From: Parietichytrium sp. I65-24A
Taxonomy: Eukaryota; Sar; Bigyra; Thraustochytrida; Thraustochytriidae
Assembly: GCA_012862575.1 (NCBI GenBank)
Contig: BLSF01000094.1
Location: forward strand, 1-64,000
Length of the DNA stretch: 64,000 nucleotides
Direction: 5' to 3'
Part shown: positions 1-10,424 of the stretch, in pieces
Numbering within the stretch: the first letter of the stretch is position 1
Layout of the letters: each line of letters starts with the position of its first letter
Position numbers and translations under genes: made by a program
The notes under the pieces: generated by a model
Told to the model about the DNA's origin: nothing
Databases searched by the model: none
What the model saw: the letters and a program-made list of their open reading frames with translations, nothing else

Positions 1-1347
1 CTCGACGATCTCCGCAACCCCAGAGTATTTCGCTTGACTTTGCAAGGGGGGCGTGCATCCAAACAAAAGATCAAAAGTAAAATAAAGAGGTTAATTTGAG
101 TGTCCATTTATTCTTGAGCTGGTTTTCATCCACGACAGACGTCCGTCAACCAAGGTCACTAATTTCGAAGACGATGTTGGCCAAGCAAGCTTGAGAAGAC
201 GCCGCACGAGACACAGATGGAACCACGTCGGCCTACTCTCGTTCTCAGCGACATCCGAATGCTCTCGTTTTGACCCGCTGCTTGGTTGATGCAAGCAAGT
301 ACCATCAAGATCAAAATTAAATTTGAGATCAGGATCCAGACCATGCTCGCTCGTCCGTCTTCGCGCTTTACAATGTCACAAAGCTTCCTCTCTTCCATTG
401 CATTGCATTGCACTGCAATTCTTTCTTTCTTTCCGGTGGGTTCCAAGGAGGGCTGGTGGGTAGGTGGGTTCCAGTCAGCGGAACCCGACGAACAAAACGA
501 GCAACAGGAGTGTGCTCGGCAACTCGTATCCACTCCTACCGTTGAGCGATACCGCGCTTCCTATCCGGTCAATATGCACATTGCTAATCTACCCACCTCA
601 CCCACCCCTCCTAAGCCATGTCTACGCCCCCCGATAGAACCTCCCAGTTCTGCGCTGTCTGTTCAGCGAAGAAAGAACCCGAGCGAACCATGGGTGGGTC
701 TTATCTCCAGTTAACCGAAAGGCGTAGCCCCCGCGGAACCCGCGGAGGAGAACCGGAGAACCGGCGCCCAAAACAAATACACAGAAAAATGCGCGAGTAA
801 TTCGAGGGAAAATCATCGGTAAAAATCGGCGGAAAAAGGCCAATCCGCACACCCAACCAGGATTCCCGCAGGCAGTTACTCCCCAGTGGCGTACGCGGAC
901 ATCGTCTTCGACTAGGACTACCACCGCATACGCTAGCCCTGCTTCCGCACACAGTACAAACAACTAAGGACGGAGCACGGGTGTCCGCGGCGCTGACGAA
1001 AAAGTTGGGTCATCATTCGCTGCTGTTGGGCCGAGTGAAGAAAGAAAAAGAACGGCGGGGAGAAATCTCTAGCTGGAATTCGTTGGTACGCAGGCGCGAC
1101 CAGCCCACGAGAGAACGAGAGACCGCAGCGCAGGAGAGCAGAAGAGCAGGAGAGCAAGAGAACAGGAGAACAGCTCGCTGGTGAGATAGTGGGATAGTGA
1201 GACAGCGTCGCTGGAGAAGGAGGCGATAGATATTAAAAAGTCACTCACTCACTCACTCAGAAAGACACATACACATTTACATACATACACACATACACAC
1301 ACAGAGAGAGGGTAATTTGTGAATTTGTGAATTTGTGAATTGGGAAG
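1..1347. other. gene-free left end and PP2Ac upstream region
   Basis: No open frame here resembles a known protein on either strand. The last 110 bases, just before the PP2A start codon, hold a (TCAC)n microsatellite at 1241-1259, a CA-rich stretch near 1264-1303, and a tandem octamer ATTTGTGA (about three copies, 1315-1340). These look like promoter or 5'UTR sequence of the downstream gene. Confidence 0.5.
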
Positions 1348-2372
1348 ATGGAAGTGGACTTTGCAGGACTGGACAAGTGGGTGGAAAAGCTGCTTGCATG
1401 CGAGGCGCTGGCGGAGAATGATGTGCGACTTTTGACGGAGAAAGCCCGCGAAGTGCTGATCGAGGAGTCGAATGTGCAGCCGGTGAGCGCGCCAGTGACG
1501 GTTTGTGGAGACATCCACGGGCAGTTTCATGATCTCATGGAGCTGTTCAGGATCGGAGGAAAGTGCCCAGATACTAATTATCTGTTTTTGGGAGACTATG
1601 TGGATCGTGGGTACTACAGCGTGGAGACGGTCACACTTCTGGTGTGCCTCAAGGTGAGGTTCCCAAAGCGAGTGTTTATTCTACGCGGAAATCACGAGAG
1701 CAGGCAGATCACTCAGGTGTATGGCTTCTACGACGAATGCCTGAGAAAGTACGGAAACGCCAATGTGTGGAAATATTTGTAAGTTTAGACGCTGTTCAAT
1801 CGTTGTTGGGCATTCATTTGCCTTGCTTTGTGGAGCTGAAATCGCACGAGTGGGCTGACTGTTTCCTCGAAACCTGCAGTACCGATTTGTTTGACTACTT
1901 GCCCCTCACTGCGCTCATCGAAAATCAGGTGTTCGGACTTCATGGTGGCCTGAGCCCATCAATCGACTATCTGGATAACGTGCGCGCACTGGACCGCGTC
2001 CAGGAAGTCCCTCACGAGGGACCTATGTGCGACCTGTTATGGTCTGACCCCGATGACCGCAGCGGGTGGGGCATCAGCCCTCGCGGCGCAGGGTATACCT
2101 TTGGGGCAGATATTTCGCGGCAGTTCAATCATAATAATGGCCTCGTGCTGGTAACTCGCGCTCACCAGCTAGTCATGGAGGGCTTCAACTGGTCTCACGA
2201 GAAAAATGTCGTGACGATCTTTAGCGCTCCAAACTATTGCTACAGGTGCGGCAATCAAGCCGCCATTCTCGAAGTGGACGAGCGTCTTGGATATTCTTTC
2301 CTCTCCTTCGACCCAGCACCTCGCCGCGGCGAGCCGCACGTAACACGCAGAACTCCAGATTATCTACTTTAG
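1348..2372 (+). CDS. PPP2C: Serine/threonine protein phosphatase 2A catalytic subunit
   Basis: Two exons, 1348-1778 and 1880-2372, joined across a 101 bp intron (donor GTAAGT at 1779, acceptor CTGCAG ending 1879, CTGAC branch-like site near 1854). Joining restores the family sequence [12 protein letters not shown] and gives 307 aa, against 309 for animal PP2Ac. The metallophosphatase motifs are intact: GDIHGQ (54-59), GDYVDRG (82-88) and RGNHE (113-117), then HGG, RAHQLV and [11 protein letters not shown]. The C-terminus TPDYLL keeps the tyrosine and terminal leucine that are phosphorylated and carboxymethylated in other eukaryotes. The usual last residues are DYFL; here they are DYLL. It dephosphorylates Ser/Thr residues as part of scaffold/B-subunit holoenzymes. 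PP4 and PP6 are less likely because the match to the PP2A C-terminus is nearly complete. Confidence 0.96.
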
Positions 2373-2662
2373 AAAATGCTGTCCCATGAATGCGCAGTCT
2401 CTCTTTTGTTTTCTTTGCGCTGCGGACACGTCCCGTGCAACACTTTCTTTTTGTGATTATTGGGCTTGGAGAGAAAGGAAGACAAAGAAAGGGACACGAA
2501 AAAGTCTGGGGTTGAGACAGGCCTCAAGCAATAATCGTTCTCGCAAACTGCAGTACCAGATATTATAATTTTTGTTGTTGGCTTTTTTCTGTTGACCCGT
2601 TTTGTACATTAATTCATACTTGGCGCCACTTGTAGAGAAAGAAAGGAGACATGATGAAGAAG

Positions 2663-5404
2663 TCAATTCATGCCTTGAAGGGCTGTGTAATACGGGCCCA
2701 TGCTAGACCAGGCACCCTGCTTTTCTTGTAAAGGCCGCTTAGGCCCAGCTCGAGCCTGCGGGAGACGATGCAGAACTAGCTCGGCTTCCAGGTGCCCGCG
2801 CTTTTCAAGGTCGAGATAATGCAACCACCTTTCAAACATGCGCCTGACCATTCGGTACTCACTCAGCATCTCCGTCAACACATGAAGTCCATCAATGTGA
2901 AAGTTGGCGGCAAACAGCTTCGCCTTATTAAGATTAACGATGGAACCCATCTTGTCGAGACAGTAGTGCCTCAGGCCAACTGAGGTGCGCACTACATGCT
3001 TCCACGTAGCTAAACACTTGTTGGTTGTTTGGCACTCGTGCCAGCGGGCCGCACTTTCCATATCCAAAGGTGCGCTCATGTTGGTCAATATGTTCTTGTA
3101 CCAGGTCCGGAAGCACTTTTTCATGAGACGGTGCTTAGCGTGATTTCGGGCAAGATCCAAGACCTCAGCTTGTGACTTTCCCAGTCGATGGAGCTCCTCC
3201 CACTTGCCAAAACAACGAGCCAACAGCTTGCTACGACGATAGACTGCTGCGGTGAGCAATGCCTGTCTCTGAAGACCCACCTCCGACACCACTCGAGACC
3301 ACTCTTCGAAACTTCTTCGGAGGACTCCTTTCTGTATTTGGGCAAAATACTGCCTCCACTCTGTGGCAGCTGCGCTTAGTCCCTGGAATGACCTTCTCAA
3401 AGTTTTGATCGCGCGAACCTGCTGATATGCGTCAGCAATATTTCTATTGTTGAACACCACCAACTTCCACCCCGCAAAGTTGCGACGTTTGATGTGGAAT
3501 AGCTGTAACATGAGCGCAGCTCTGACGCTTGCTCTCTCCTCAAAGGACTCCAAGGCATATGTTTGCCAGTACTGGAAATACTTGCGAAGCGTGCCTTGTT
3601 TGAAGCATAAAGCTGCCATCTTTTGCTGCGCGATCGCTTCCTTTCTCCCCATCCAGCTTACAATCAAGCCGTCCAACCCTGTCCGGAGGCTTCTGCGGAT
3701 GAAGAAGCGGTTCGCGTATCGCTGCTGAATCTGGGCAACAGCAATGAAGTGCCAATGGCGAAGCGCTTTTCGAGCCACTAACAAATTTCGAAGGATGGAT
3801 GCGTCTTGTTTCTGGTGTTGTCGGGCTAGATTCTCGGTTAAAGCTGTAATCCCCTTTACTAGTTTGCCAAAACGCCAATAGTCCTCCGCGAGGCTGATTG
3901 CGCTATGCTCTTTCGCCTTTTTGTGCGTATACGTTTCTAGCCGCGCAAATGCTCGAGCTTTTCGTCGCCGAACGAGCTCTTCGCTCGCGAATCTCGCGTG
4001 CTTTGCTATCACCATATACTCTTTCCAGCGGCGAAACGACACGGCGCTGAGACGCACATGAAAGACCATCTCTGCGCCTTCCAGCCTCGTTTTATGATGT
4101 AACTCACCTCGAAGAGCAATGCGCCAGCGGGTCAAGAAAGTATGAGCAAGCCGACGGCGGGACCTGATCTGAATTTCACGGGTAATCTCGCAGTCCCGAG
4201 CATGTGTGCGGAATGCTTCAAAAGAGCGTAACAGCAAAGTTGCCCGACGATGAATCTGTGAGACTACTTCGGCCTGACGCAACTCCCGTTGCTCCTTGAC
4301 ATAGACGCTCAGCCGCTTCAAGCTTCCCCGTAACTGCTTGTGCTGATGCATTTGTTCTGCCAGAAGTATAATCTTCTGGCGCTGCTTCCTGCCTCTCGCA
4401 TTTGCCTCAAGGCGACTGAGGACAGACTGCTTACTATTAAGTTCAAAAAACGTATCGCCAACAAGCGAAAGCTGTGTGATTTGTTTCGCCTTTTGCGTGA
4501 ATTGCACCCACGACTCCATGCACTTGAACAAGCACTTTAATCTATGCGTTCGAACTGCATAGTATATAGATTGCCACTCTGCAAAGAGAACTCGTTGCTT
4601 GGATCGACGGATTGCCCTTGTTGCATCGCGCGACTTTCTCCTTCTGAAAGCGTATTTCTGCCATCGTATGAAGCATTTTGCTTGGCATTCGATTGCACTG
4701 TCAGTCGCGTGGCGTTCCAAGTCGGCAAAAGCTTCGCCACGATGCTTACTTGCAAGTCTGGGCACAAACTGGCCGCGGGCAGTGATCCCAGCCACAACAG
4801 CAGCCCCCGCGCCGCGGCCAGAGTCTGCGCCCCTCCTACCCTTCCGGAGCTGCCATCTTCGTATGGCAGCTGCAAAATCTGAATCTGGGCCCAGTGCGGG
4901 CCCCACCCACGCCGTGAAGTGCAGTCCCTGACCAGGCTGGGTGCTATCAGCTCTACTGCTTCCTTCACCGTTTGCATCTCCGTTTAGGTATGCGTAATCG
5001 TCGCTACCTTCTATGAGCTCGCCTCTGCTCAAGCCATGAGCTGCCGACTCCACGCCACTTGTGCGCATGGCAGAAAGAAACAACTCTCTCTCCCGCACAT
5101 CTTCCTCGTCCTCCTCAAAATCCTCCAATCCTCCATCATAGTATTCGGTGACCGACCCCTTTTTTCTGCTTCGAGCGAGAGGCACTCGCATTTCCGATAC
5201 TTCGGGCATGGACGCTCTTCTAGGCGAGATGGAGATCGAATTTGCGTAGGCATGTTCCCGAGTATACTCCTGCGCAACCGAGAACCTCTTCATGTGCACA
5301 AGCTGCTCTGGAAACCTGCGCACATGATTTGAGAATGCCCGTTTCTCACGGTCACTCTGCCTGGCTTCGCTCCGCTGTCGCTGTCTCTGCCACACGGAAG
5401 CCAT
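2663..5404 (-). CDS. Sfi1-like centrin-binding repeat protein
   Basis: An uninterrupted frame of about 913 aa from the first ATG (5404). The body, roughly residues 230-890, is a run of about 15 degenerate helical repeats of 30-40 residues with a conserved aromatic core, such as LRKYFQYWQTYAL, LLARCFGKWEEL, LMKKCFRTWYKN and MVRRMFERWLHYL. This L-x-x-x-F-x-x-W pattern is that of Sfi1, which binds centrin along a single long helix at spindle poles and basal bodies. The N-terminal 150 residues are acidic and low in complexity. The frame stays open for nine codons upstream to a TGA at 5449-5451, without another ATG. A separate frame just beyond (ATG GGA ACG AGC, about 5440-5560) may be an extra 5' exon, but no clear splice pair joins them. 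It converges with the PP2A gene, 290 bp away. Confidence 0.75.
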   Translation of the reverse strand: MASVWQRQRQRSEARQSDREKRAFSNHVRRFPEQLVHMKRFSVAQEYTREHAYANSISISPRRASMPEVSEMRVPLARSRKKGSVTEYYDGGLEDFEEDEEDVRERELFLSAMRTSGVESAAHGLSRGELIEGSDDYAYLNGDANGEGSSRADSTQPGQGLHFTAWVGPALGPDSDFAAAIRRWQLRKGRRGADSGRGAGAAVVAGITARGQFVPRLASKHRGEAFADLERHATDSAIECQAKCFIRWQKYAFRRRKSRDATRAIRRSKQRVLFAEWQSIYYAVRTHRLKCLFKCMESWVQFTQKAKQITQLSLVGDTFFELNSKQSVLSRLEANARGRKQRQKIILLAEQMHQHKQLRGSLKRLSVYVKEQRELRQAEVVSQIHRRATLLLRSFEAFRTHARDCEITREIQIRSRRRLAHTFLTRWRIALRGELHHKTRLEGAEMVFHVRLSAVSFRRWKEYMVIAKHARFASEELVRRRKARAFARLETYTHKKAKEHSAISLAEDYWRFGKLVKGITALTENLARQHQKQDASILRNLLVARKALRHWHFIAVAQIQQRYANRFFIRRSLRTGLDGLIVSWMGRKEAIAQQKMAALCFKQGTLRKYFQYWQTYALESFEERASVRAALMLQLFHIKRRNFAGWKLVVFNNRNIADAYQQVRAIKTLRRSFQGLSAAATEWRQYFAQIQKGVLRRSFEEWSRVVSEVGLQRQALLTAAVYRRSKLLARCFGKWEELHRLGKSQAEVLDLARNHAKHRLMKKCFRTWYKNILTNMSAPLDMESAARWHECQTTNKCLATWKHVVRTSVGLRHYCLDKMGSIVNLNKAKLFAANFHIDGLHVLTEMLSEYRMVRRMFERWLHYLDLEKRGHLEAELVLHRLPQARAGPKRPLQEKQGAWSSMGPYYTALQGMN

Positions 5405-5740
5405 AGCAAGACCTTCCTTCGCACCGAACACAAAGTCTTTACCGCAATCTCACCTGAGTAACCAGTACAACCCAAGCTCAAAACGTCCACCTCGTCAAGG
5501 CTCGTTCCCATCCAAATCTTAAGCGCCAGCTTCTTCAACGCTGCTTCATCCGGCACCACCTCACCTTATGAATCAAAAACTTATGATGATAATTTGAACC
5601 TCCTTTGCCGTTGTCCGAGTTTCAAACTTGTTCGTCTCCTTGTGGACCTAACAAAAACACCTTCGCCTTTGACCTTTCCAATATTTTCCAATGACCAAAC
5701 TGAAGAAAGAAGAGCACTCGACTTGTCTCTCATGAACACA

Positions 5741-5751
5741 CACACACACAG

Positions 5752-5800
<49 letters not shown>
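5741..5800. repeat. (CA)n/(GA)n microsatellite
   Basis: A short CA run, then GAAA repeats, then 18 uninterrupted GA units (5765-5800). It lies about 360 bp upstream of the Sfi1-like start codon and creates Ser-Leu low-complexity open frames on both strands that are not genes. Confidence 0.95.
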
Positions 5801-5802
<2 letters not shown>

Positions 5803-6425
5803 TTCCAACTGTTCCACGCGCAATCTTTCTTTATCGACTTGAGCGAAACTGTGTACAACCGTTCGACCTTTTCACGTTTCGACGTTTTCACCTTTTTCGA
5901 CGTTTCGACGTTCGTGGGTTCTACGCTTCGGCCTAATTGCCCCCACTGCTCGCCCTACGACCCTCTGCGTACAAAGTCGCGTACTCGGCGTGCGCAACCG
6001 GCTGGGACTTCCTCTGCGGAACGCTTTTATGGTCCCCGGGGACACTGGCGAGACTAGTAACTCTGGTACATTTGGTACATGCAACTTTCGCGGGAGGGAG
6101 AAGGGCCAAACTTGGAGGCAAGTTTGATAAGGTCGTCTATCGTTTAATGTAGGACTGAGACGTTGGGCTGGGTCTTAGTCAACCGTTTATTTGCTGCTAG
6201 GAAGACGCTCTTATGGTTTGGAGTGGCAGTGCTAGGGATGGAAGATGGGTTTGGTGTGAATTAACACGGTGTTTATAGTAGGCGGTGTTAATGACGGCGA
6301 GAATAATAGCGTTCCGCAAGAGGTTAGGAGAGGCTAAGGAGATGCAATAGGTGTTGGATTTTGTTCAATGTTGGATTTTGTTCGATTGAGATGAGATTGA
6401 AAGATAAGATTGTCTGTGAGAGACG

Positions 6426-6443
6426 AGTGTCCTCGAGGACACT
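6426..6443. promoter_or_regulatory. 18-bp perfect palindrome upstream of SDR gene
   Basis: AGTGTCCTCGAGGACACT reads identically on both strands, about 90 bp before the SDR start. Related shorter palindromes with a GTCCCCGGGGAC core lie at 6032-6043 and 20756-20769, and an imperfect one at 42649-42662. A dimeric transcription-factor site is plausible but unproven. Confidence 0.4.
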
Positions 6444-6530
6444 ATACAAACGTACGTCTTCTGATATGTTTGGCGCAAAGAGTCGGACTGACAGTGATTG
6501 AGTGATCCCACAGTTTCACAGTGCAAGAGG

Positions 6531-7480
6531 ATGGACGAGCTCTTCGACGTGCGAGGGCTGGTAGTAAGTTTGGCGTTGCGCAAGGCAGAGAGACCAAGTG
6601 AATGATAAGGAAAAATGAATACTTGTTCAGAATTCAGAATTCAGAATGAAACGCTGATTTTGAGAGGTGCCGAATCGTTTGATTGTTGCAGGCTGTGGTG
6701 ACGGGATCATGTGGCGTTCTCGGTGGTGCCATGGCTGCTGGACTAGCGAAAAGGGGCGCAAAAGTGGTGATTACGGGAACGAATCAAGAGAAATGTGAAG
6801 CTGCGGCGGCGAAGATCAGAGAAGAGCATAGCGCAGAAACGCTGGCTTGCGCAGCAGATGTGAAGAGCAAGGAGGCTTTGGAAGAGCTGCACCGAAAGGT
6901 GGTCGAGGTTTGGGGCAAGATTGATATCCTGGTGAATGCAGCTGGAGGTAACTCGCCAGGAGCCACCGTTGCGCCAAGTGGCTCGTTCTTTGACGTTCCC
7001 ATCGAGGCCGTTTCTGATGTCATGCAGCTCAATTTCATCGGCACTGTCCTTCCGTGCCTCGTGTTGGGGAAAACAATTGCGGAGAACAATGGGAGCATAA
7101 TCAACATATCCTCAATGGCTGCCGAACAAGCGCTGACGCGGGTGATGGGATATTCGGCAAGCAAAGCGGCCGTCTCAAACTTTACGCGATGGCTCGCGGT
7201 TGAGCTGGCCAAGAAGTCGGACTCGGACAAGAAAGTGCGTGTCAATGCCATAGCTCCAGGATTCTTCATCGGCGAGCAAAATCGTGCATTGCTCTTAAAC
7301 GAGGACGGCTCGCTTACCGCGCGAGGCCAAGACATTGTGAAAAAGACCCCGATGGGAAGATTTGGTGAGCCCGAAGAGCTTATTGGGGCCCTCATCTGGC
7401 TGTGCTCCCCGAGCTCTGCTTTTGTCACCGGCACTGTAATCCCGATTGACGGTGGCTTTAGCGCTTTCACGGGCGTTTGA
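6531..7480 (+). CDS. SDR-family oxidoreductase, fructuronate/mannonate dehydrogenase (UxuB-like) type
   Basis: Exon 1 is only 33 nt (6531-6563, MDELFDVRGLV). A 128 bp intron (GTAAGT donor at 6564, TTGCAG acceptor ending 6691) separates it from exon 2 (6692-7480). The product is 273 aa, normal for a classical SDR. It shows the Rossmann glycine motif TGSCGVLGG (15-23), NAAGG (93-97), the NISS serine (151/152) and catalytic YSASK (Tyr165, Lys169). The C-terminus, with FGEPEELIGALIWLCS and PIDGGFSAFTGV, matches bacterial SDRs annotated as D-mannonate oxidoreductase/fructuronate reductase, NAD(P)-linked enzymes of hexuronate catabolism. Substrate is inferred from that resemblance. A TCAGAAT x3 array sits inside the intron. 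Bacterial origin followed by intron gain is possible. Without exon 1 the beta-1 strand would be incomplete, which supports the splice model. Confidence 0.88.
6627..6647. repeat. tandem heptamer TCAGAAT x3 inside SDR intron
   Basis: Three exact head-to-tail copies of TCAGAAT. The same unit recurs in intergenic DNA elsewhere in the window, in both orientations (15973-16005, 21048-21059, 26550-26569, 42748-42770, 50248-50258). Confidence 0.9.
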
Positions 7481-8000
7481 ATCCATTCTTCTTCCCTGCC
7501 TAGGATCCACCTTAACAATTTCCCACTTCTTTTTACTGTACACTGTAAAAGAGACCCTCAACAAGCAGCGTTAGCCCTGCCTTAGTGCGATGCCTCCTTT
7601 TTGTCACTCTTCCCTGAGCTCTTCATCGGCGTTCGTCGGTAAGCTTAACTTATAAGCTTTATTTTGTTTTCACAGTCAATTTTGAAGTTTCAAAACAACG
7701 CTCCTAAGTATGTCTTTCATCCTGATCATGAGCACAATCATGAACATCATGACCTGAACTGAGCGACTCTTACGTGCTGTGGTAGCGTGGCTTACCAATG
7801 GTTTTGTCAGTTACCGTGTGACCAAACGGACAAGTAATGCTCACCTGCGTTGTTGTGTCCATTGGTCCATGAACACGAACACGAATACGAACACGAGCGT
7901 AAATGGTCAGGCGCGCCCAAAGAGACAGACCGGTGGCCCATACAGTGCACGACTCAAACGTCAGGGCAGGTGAATGAGGGAGAACGCGCAGACTAGGTAA
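7481..8000. other. spacer between SDR and membrane-protein genes
   Basis: No gene seen. It contains an AAGCTT inverted pair around 7640-7662 and a short GAACAC-type tandem repeat at 7870-7894, about 110 bp before the next start codon. Confidence 0.5.
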
Positions 8001-9380
8001 ATGCGGGAGAACGCGTCATCCGCCGTGGCTCCAGTCAACTTTGTGACCACCGGTGGGAGTAAACGAGAAGGGATACTTCATGTCGCGAAGCGCCATGAGT
8101 CCACCGACCCTGGCGCACGGAAAGAGGTGCTTGCCTCTGTTCCATCGCTGAAAGAGCGGTTCTTCCGGCAAGTGATGCTGTACAGAATTGTGCTCCTTTA
8201 TGCGATTCCAAGCATTTTGATCTGGGCAGCTGCTGTGAAGGTGAAGGCCATTACACAAGCAAGAGTTTTTAATGCAACCGGGGCCCAGTTCCTTGGAGAG
8301 TATGACGTTGACTGCGAAGCTTACAAATTGACTTTGCAGAATACCGATATTGCAACTTCCTTTGTCTTGTGCTACACGGCCTGGGAGGCGTATCAGCTCT
8401 GTTTGCAGTTTCAACTATTCAAGAGAACCAACATTTTATTGAACCTGGTCTCTCGGGTTTTGTCCGCGGTCGCGTTCCTTGCATGGTATTTAAGAGCGGT
8501 GAAGATATGGCCGGAATACGCGCTTGTCTTGCTCGTGGTAGCCACTTTCACAACAATTAGTTTTCCTGACTTTACGTTGCACATTCTGAGACGGAAGAAG
8601 GTCTTGAAAAGGTTTCGCAGAACGCTTCGTCTTGGAATAATGGGCACAATTCTGCAATGGTATATGAACCCGTACATTTACATTTCAGACAAGATAACAG
8701 ATCCCATGGTGTCTGTCCTGCTCAGCGGTATGCTTATGCCTTGCCTTCAGCTACTCATTCGGCGCGGATTCGATCTGGTTCTTATTAGCAGACTTGACCG
8801 CATCGTGAAGTCGATGGCCTTAGAATCGCACAATCTCCACGCACACGTCGAGATCTCCCTTAGTCTCCCAGCATTTCTTGCTCTCTATGGCATTGAGCAA
8901 GACAAGGCATTTTACTTGTCTCTACTGCTGTCGTTTGCATTGGAGATCGTCGGGATCGTCTTGTTTTTTAAGTTCTACTTCGCCCGTACAGCGAGGCTCG
9001 TGTCGAAACTATTTCACGTGGATCACAGTCATGAGGAGCCGAACGACGCAGTGCGAGAGCGAATCTTACAGCATCAAGAGGATTTGGCTCGAGTGACGAA
9101 GCGAATCGCTAACGAGGAGCTGGGAGAGCGCTTTGTCACTATCGTAGGCTATAGCTGCTTTTGGCTGTTGCGCCCGGTTGGCCTTACGCGGCTTTTTGTG
9201 ACTCTGATTCTCGAGCTAATTGCTGATGTCATAAAAGAGCACGTTTGCATTCTCCACGGCGTTCACACGAGCAGGGTTTCTCTCGTCTTCACATTCACCA
9301 ACGTCATTTCCTTTGCTGCATGTGCTGCTGCCAGTGCAGCAACGCTCTATATTGGTCTTGCCTTTCAGTGCTATGTGTAA
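8001..9380 (+). CDS. Multi-pass membrane protein of unknown function (family A)
   Basis: A single-exon frame of 459 aa. After about 55 polar N-terminal residues come roughly nine to ten hydrophobic segments, for example VLLYAIPSILIWAAAV, ALVLLVVATFTTISF, FYLSLLLSFALEIVGIVLFF and VISFAACAAASAATLYIGLA. Basic loops (RRKKVLKRFRR) suggest cytoplasmic faces. I do not recognise a named family. It does resemble the protein encoded at 44217-45705 in length, hydrophobic pattern and C-terminal half: RFVTIVGY against EYVAIIGI, and ELIADVIKEHVCILHG against AEIAVDTLCVFFEG. Both probably belong to one paralogous, lineage-specific family. The start chosen is the first in-frame ATG. Transporter or receptor roles are possible, but no signature was found. 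Confidence 0.7.
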   Translation: MRENASSAVAPVNFVTTGGSKREGILHVAKRHESTDPGARKEVLASVPSLKERFFRQVMLYRIVLLYAIPSILIWAAAVKVKAITQARVFNATGAQFLGEYDVDCEAYKLTLQNTDIATSFVLCYTAWEAYQLCLQFQLFKRTNILLNLVSRVLSAVAFLAWYLRAVKIWPEYALVLLVVATFTTISFPDFTLHILRRKKVLKRFRRTLRLGIMGTILQWYMNPYIYISDKITDPMVSVLLSGMLMPCLQLLIRRGFDLVLISRLDRIVKSMALESHNLHAHVEISLSLPAFLALYGIEQDKAFYLSLLLSFALEIVGIVLFFKFYFARTARLVSKLFHVDHSHEEPNDAVRERILQHQEDLARVTKRIANEELGERFVTIVGYSCFWLLRPVGLTRLFVTLILELIADVIKEHVCILHGVHTSRVSLVFTFTNVISFAACAAASAATLYIGLAFQCYV

Positions 9381-10424
9381 TTATTGAAAAGCGCAATTGT
9401 TGAGTCTACAGAGACAGTCCGCAACGTTTCCTCGGCGCAGCAAAAGCAGAATGAGCACTAATCCTCCTCTTTGGCTATGTTAAATAATAATGTACTTTAA
9501 GTATTTCAGGGGGATACTTCCACTTTGCAATGCACTTTCGACATACAGGCAACAAACCCAAACCGTGACAAGAGACACAGGGAATCGACATATTTTCCGA
9601 ACTGCATCGGCCTGCGCCGAACTCCATTCAACCAGCCGACCAGAGCAACAGGAAGCCCTCGTCTGTCACTTTCACATATCTTCACGTGAGCTCTCATTCA
9701 TCTTTTTCGTCACATTACAATGATTACAAGACATACAATGCATTCACACTGTCAATGCATTCACAGTCAATGTATGTCAATGTATGCATTATGCATTACA
9801 ACTCACGAATGCGTTCCCCAAATGCGTTCCCCACTTCTATTTCCTACACGTGTACCCATACGGGTTGGTGTAGACAAATTCCTAGACGCCTCTATGACGA
9901 TTAAGAACCTCTTACATATTGTCCCTATCACATTCGAATGATGTGGTGAGAGGAGAGGCAGGCTATGTGATATCTAGTAAAAATAATAACCATTTTCAAA
10001 AACTCAAGTCAGTTCAGAACACAGAATACAGACTGCACAGACAGAGCGAGGACGTGCGCGGTGCTCGTCTATAGTTTACACTATCCGCATCAGTAGAAAT
10101 CCCGGTGACCCAAGTGAAAAGACAGCGGCCGAGTACTGGAACGTACGCGCTAGTTAGCCGTAAGAGAGGGGCTGCGGGTGGTTTGAAAGAGTAGATTGAA
10201 AGCTCACTCACTCACTCACTCACTCACTCATATTAGCTCGCTTTGAAAGGACGGCAACAACAATTTGGAGGCTTGCGACAATAATCTGGTGGCGATTTGA
10301 GGAATTTGGGGAGATCTGGAAGACTGGGAGATCTGGGAGACTTGGGGATCATTCGTTGGAGAAAGTCGGTGGTGAAGATTGCGGCTTGCAAAAGTTGAGA
10401 AGTTGTGCTCTGTCAAAGCAGAAA
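9381..10424. other. spacer upstream of WD40 gene
   Basis: No gene seen. It is AT-rich with CAATGCATT-type repeats near 9735-9800. A (TCAC)n tract (10203-10230) and GGGAGATCTGG-like imperfect repeats (10300-10350) precede the WD40 start and are probably promoter/5'UTR. Confidence 0.5.
10203..10230. repeat. (TCAC)n microsatellite, seven units
   Basis: An uninterrupted CTCA/TCAC tetranucleotide run about 195 bp upstream of the WD40 gene start. The same unit precedes PP2Ac (1241-1259) and, as GAGT, the NDUFB8-like gene (26015-26030). Confidence 0.95.

Larger units (their letters stand above)
5405..6530. other. spacer between Sfi1-like and SDR genes, rich in simple repeats
   Basis: Divergent promoter region. 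It contains a CA/GA microsatellite (5741-5800), clustered TTTCGACG copies (about 5876-5916) and two exact palindromes (6032-6043 and 6426-6443). A TGACAGTGA motif at 6489-6497 lies 34 bp before the SDR start. A short exon of the Sfi1-like gene could lie at the left edge (5440-5580), but none is demonstrable. Confidence 0.5.

Noticed and set aside
286-714. 142-aa frame at the left end
   Set aside because: Low-information composition, no domain and no splice or conservation evidence.
1779-1879. Apparent nonsense break in PP2Ac (also in adenylate kinase at 16815 and the membrane protein at 44803), suggesting pseudogenes
   Set aside because: Each break coincides with a GTAAGT donor and an AG acceptor; splicing restores conserved family sequence, so these are introns.
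5581-5823. Ser-Leu-rich frames across the GA microsatellite
   Set aside because: Generated by the dinucleotide repeat itself; at most 5'UTR or promoter of the Sfi1-like gene.
6784-7518. 244-aa antisense frame over the SDR
   Set aside because: Mirror of SDR codon usage; Ser/Ala-rich with no domain.
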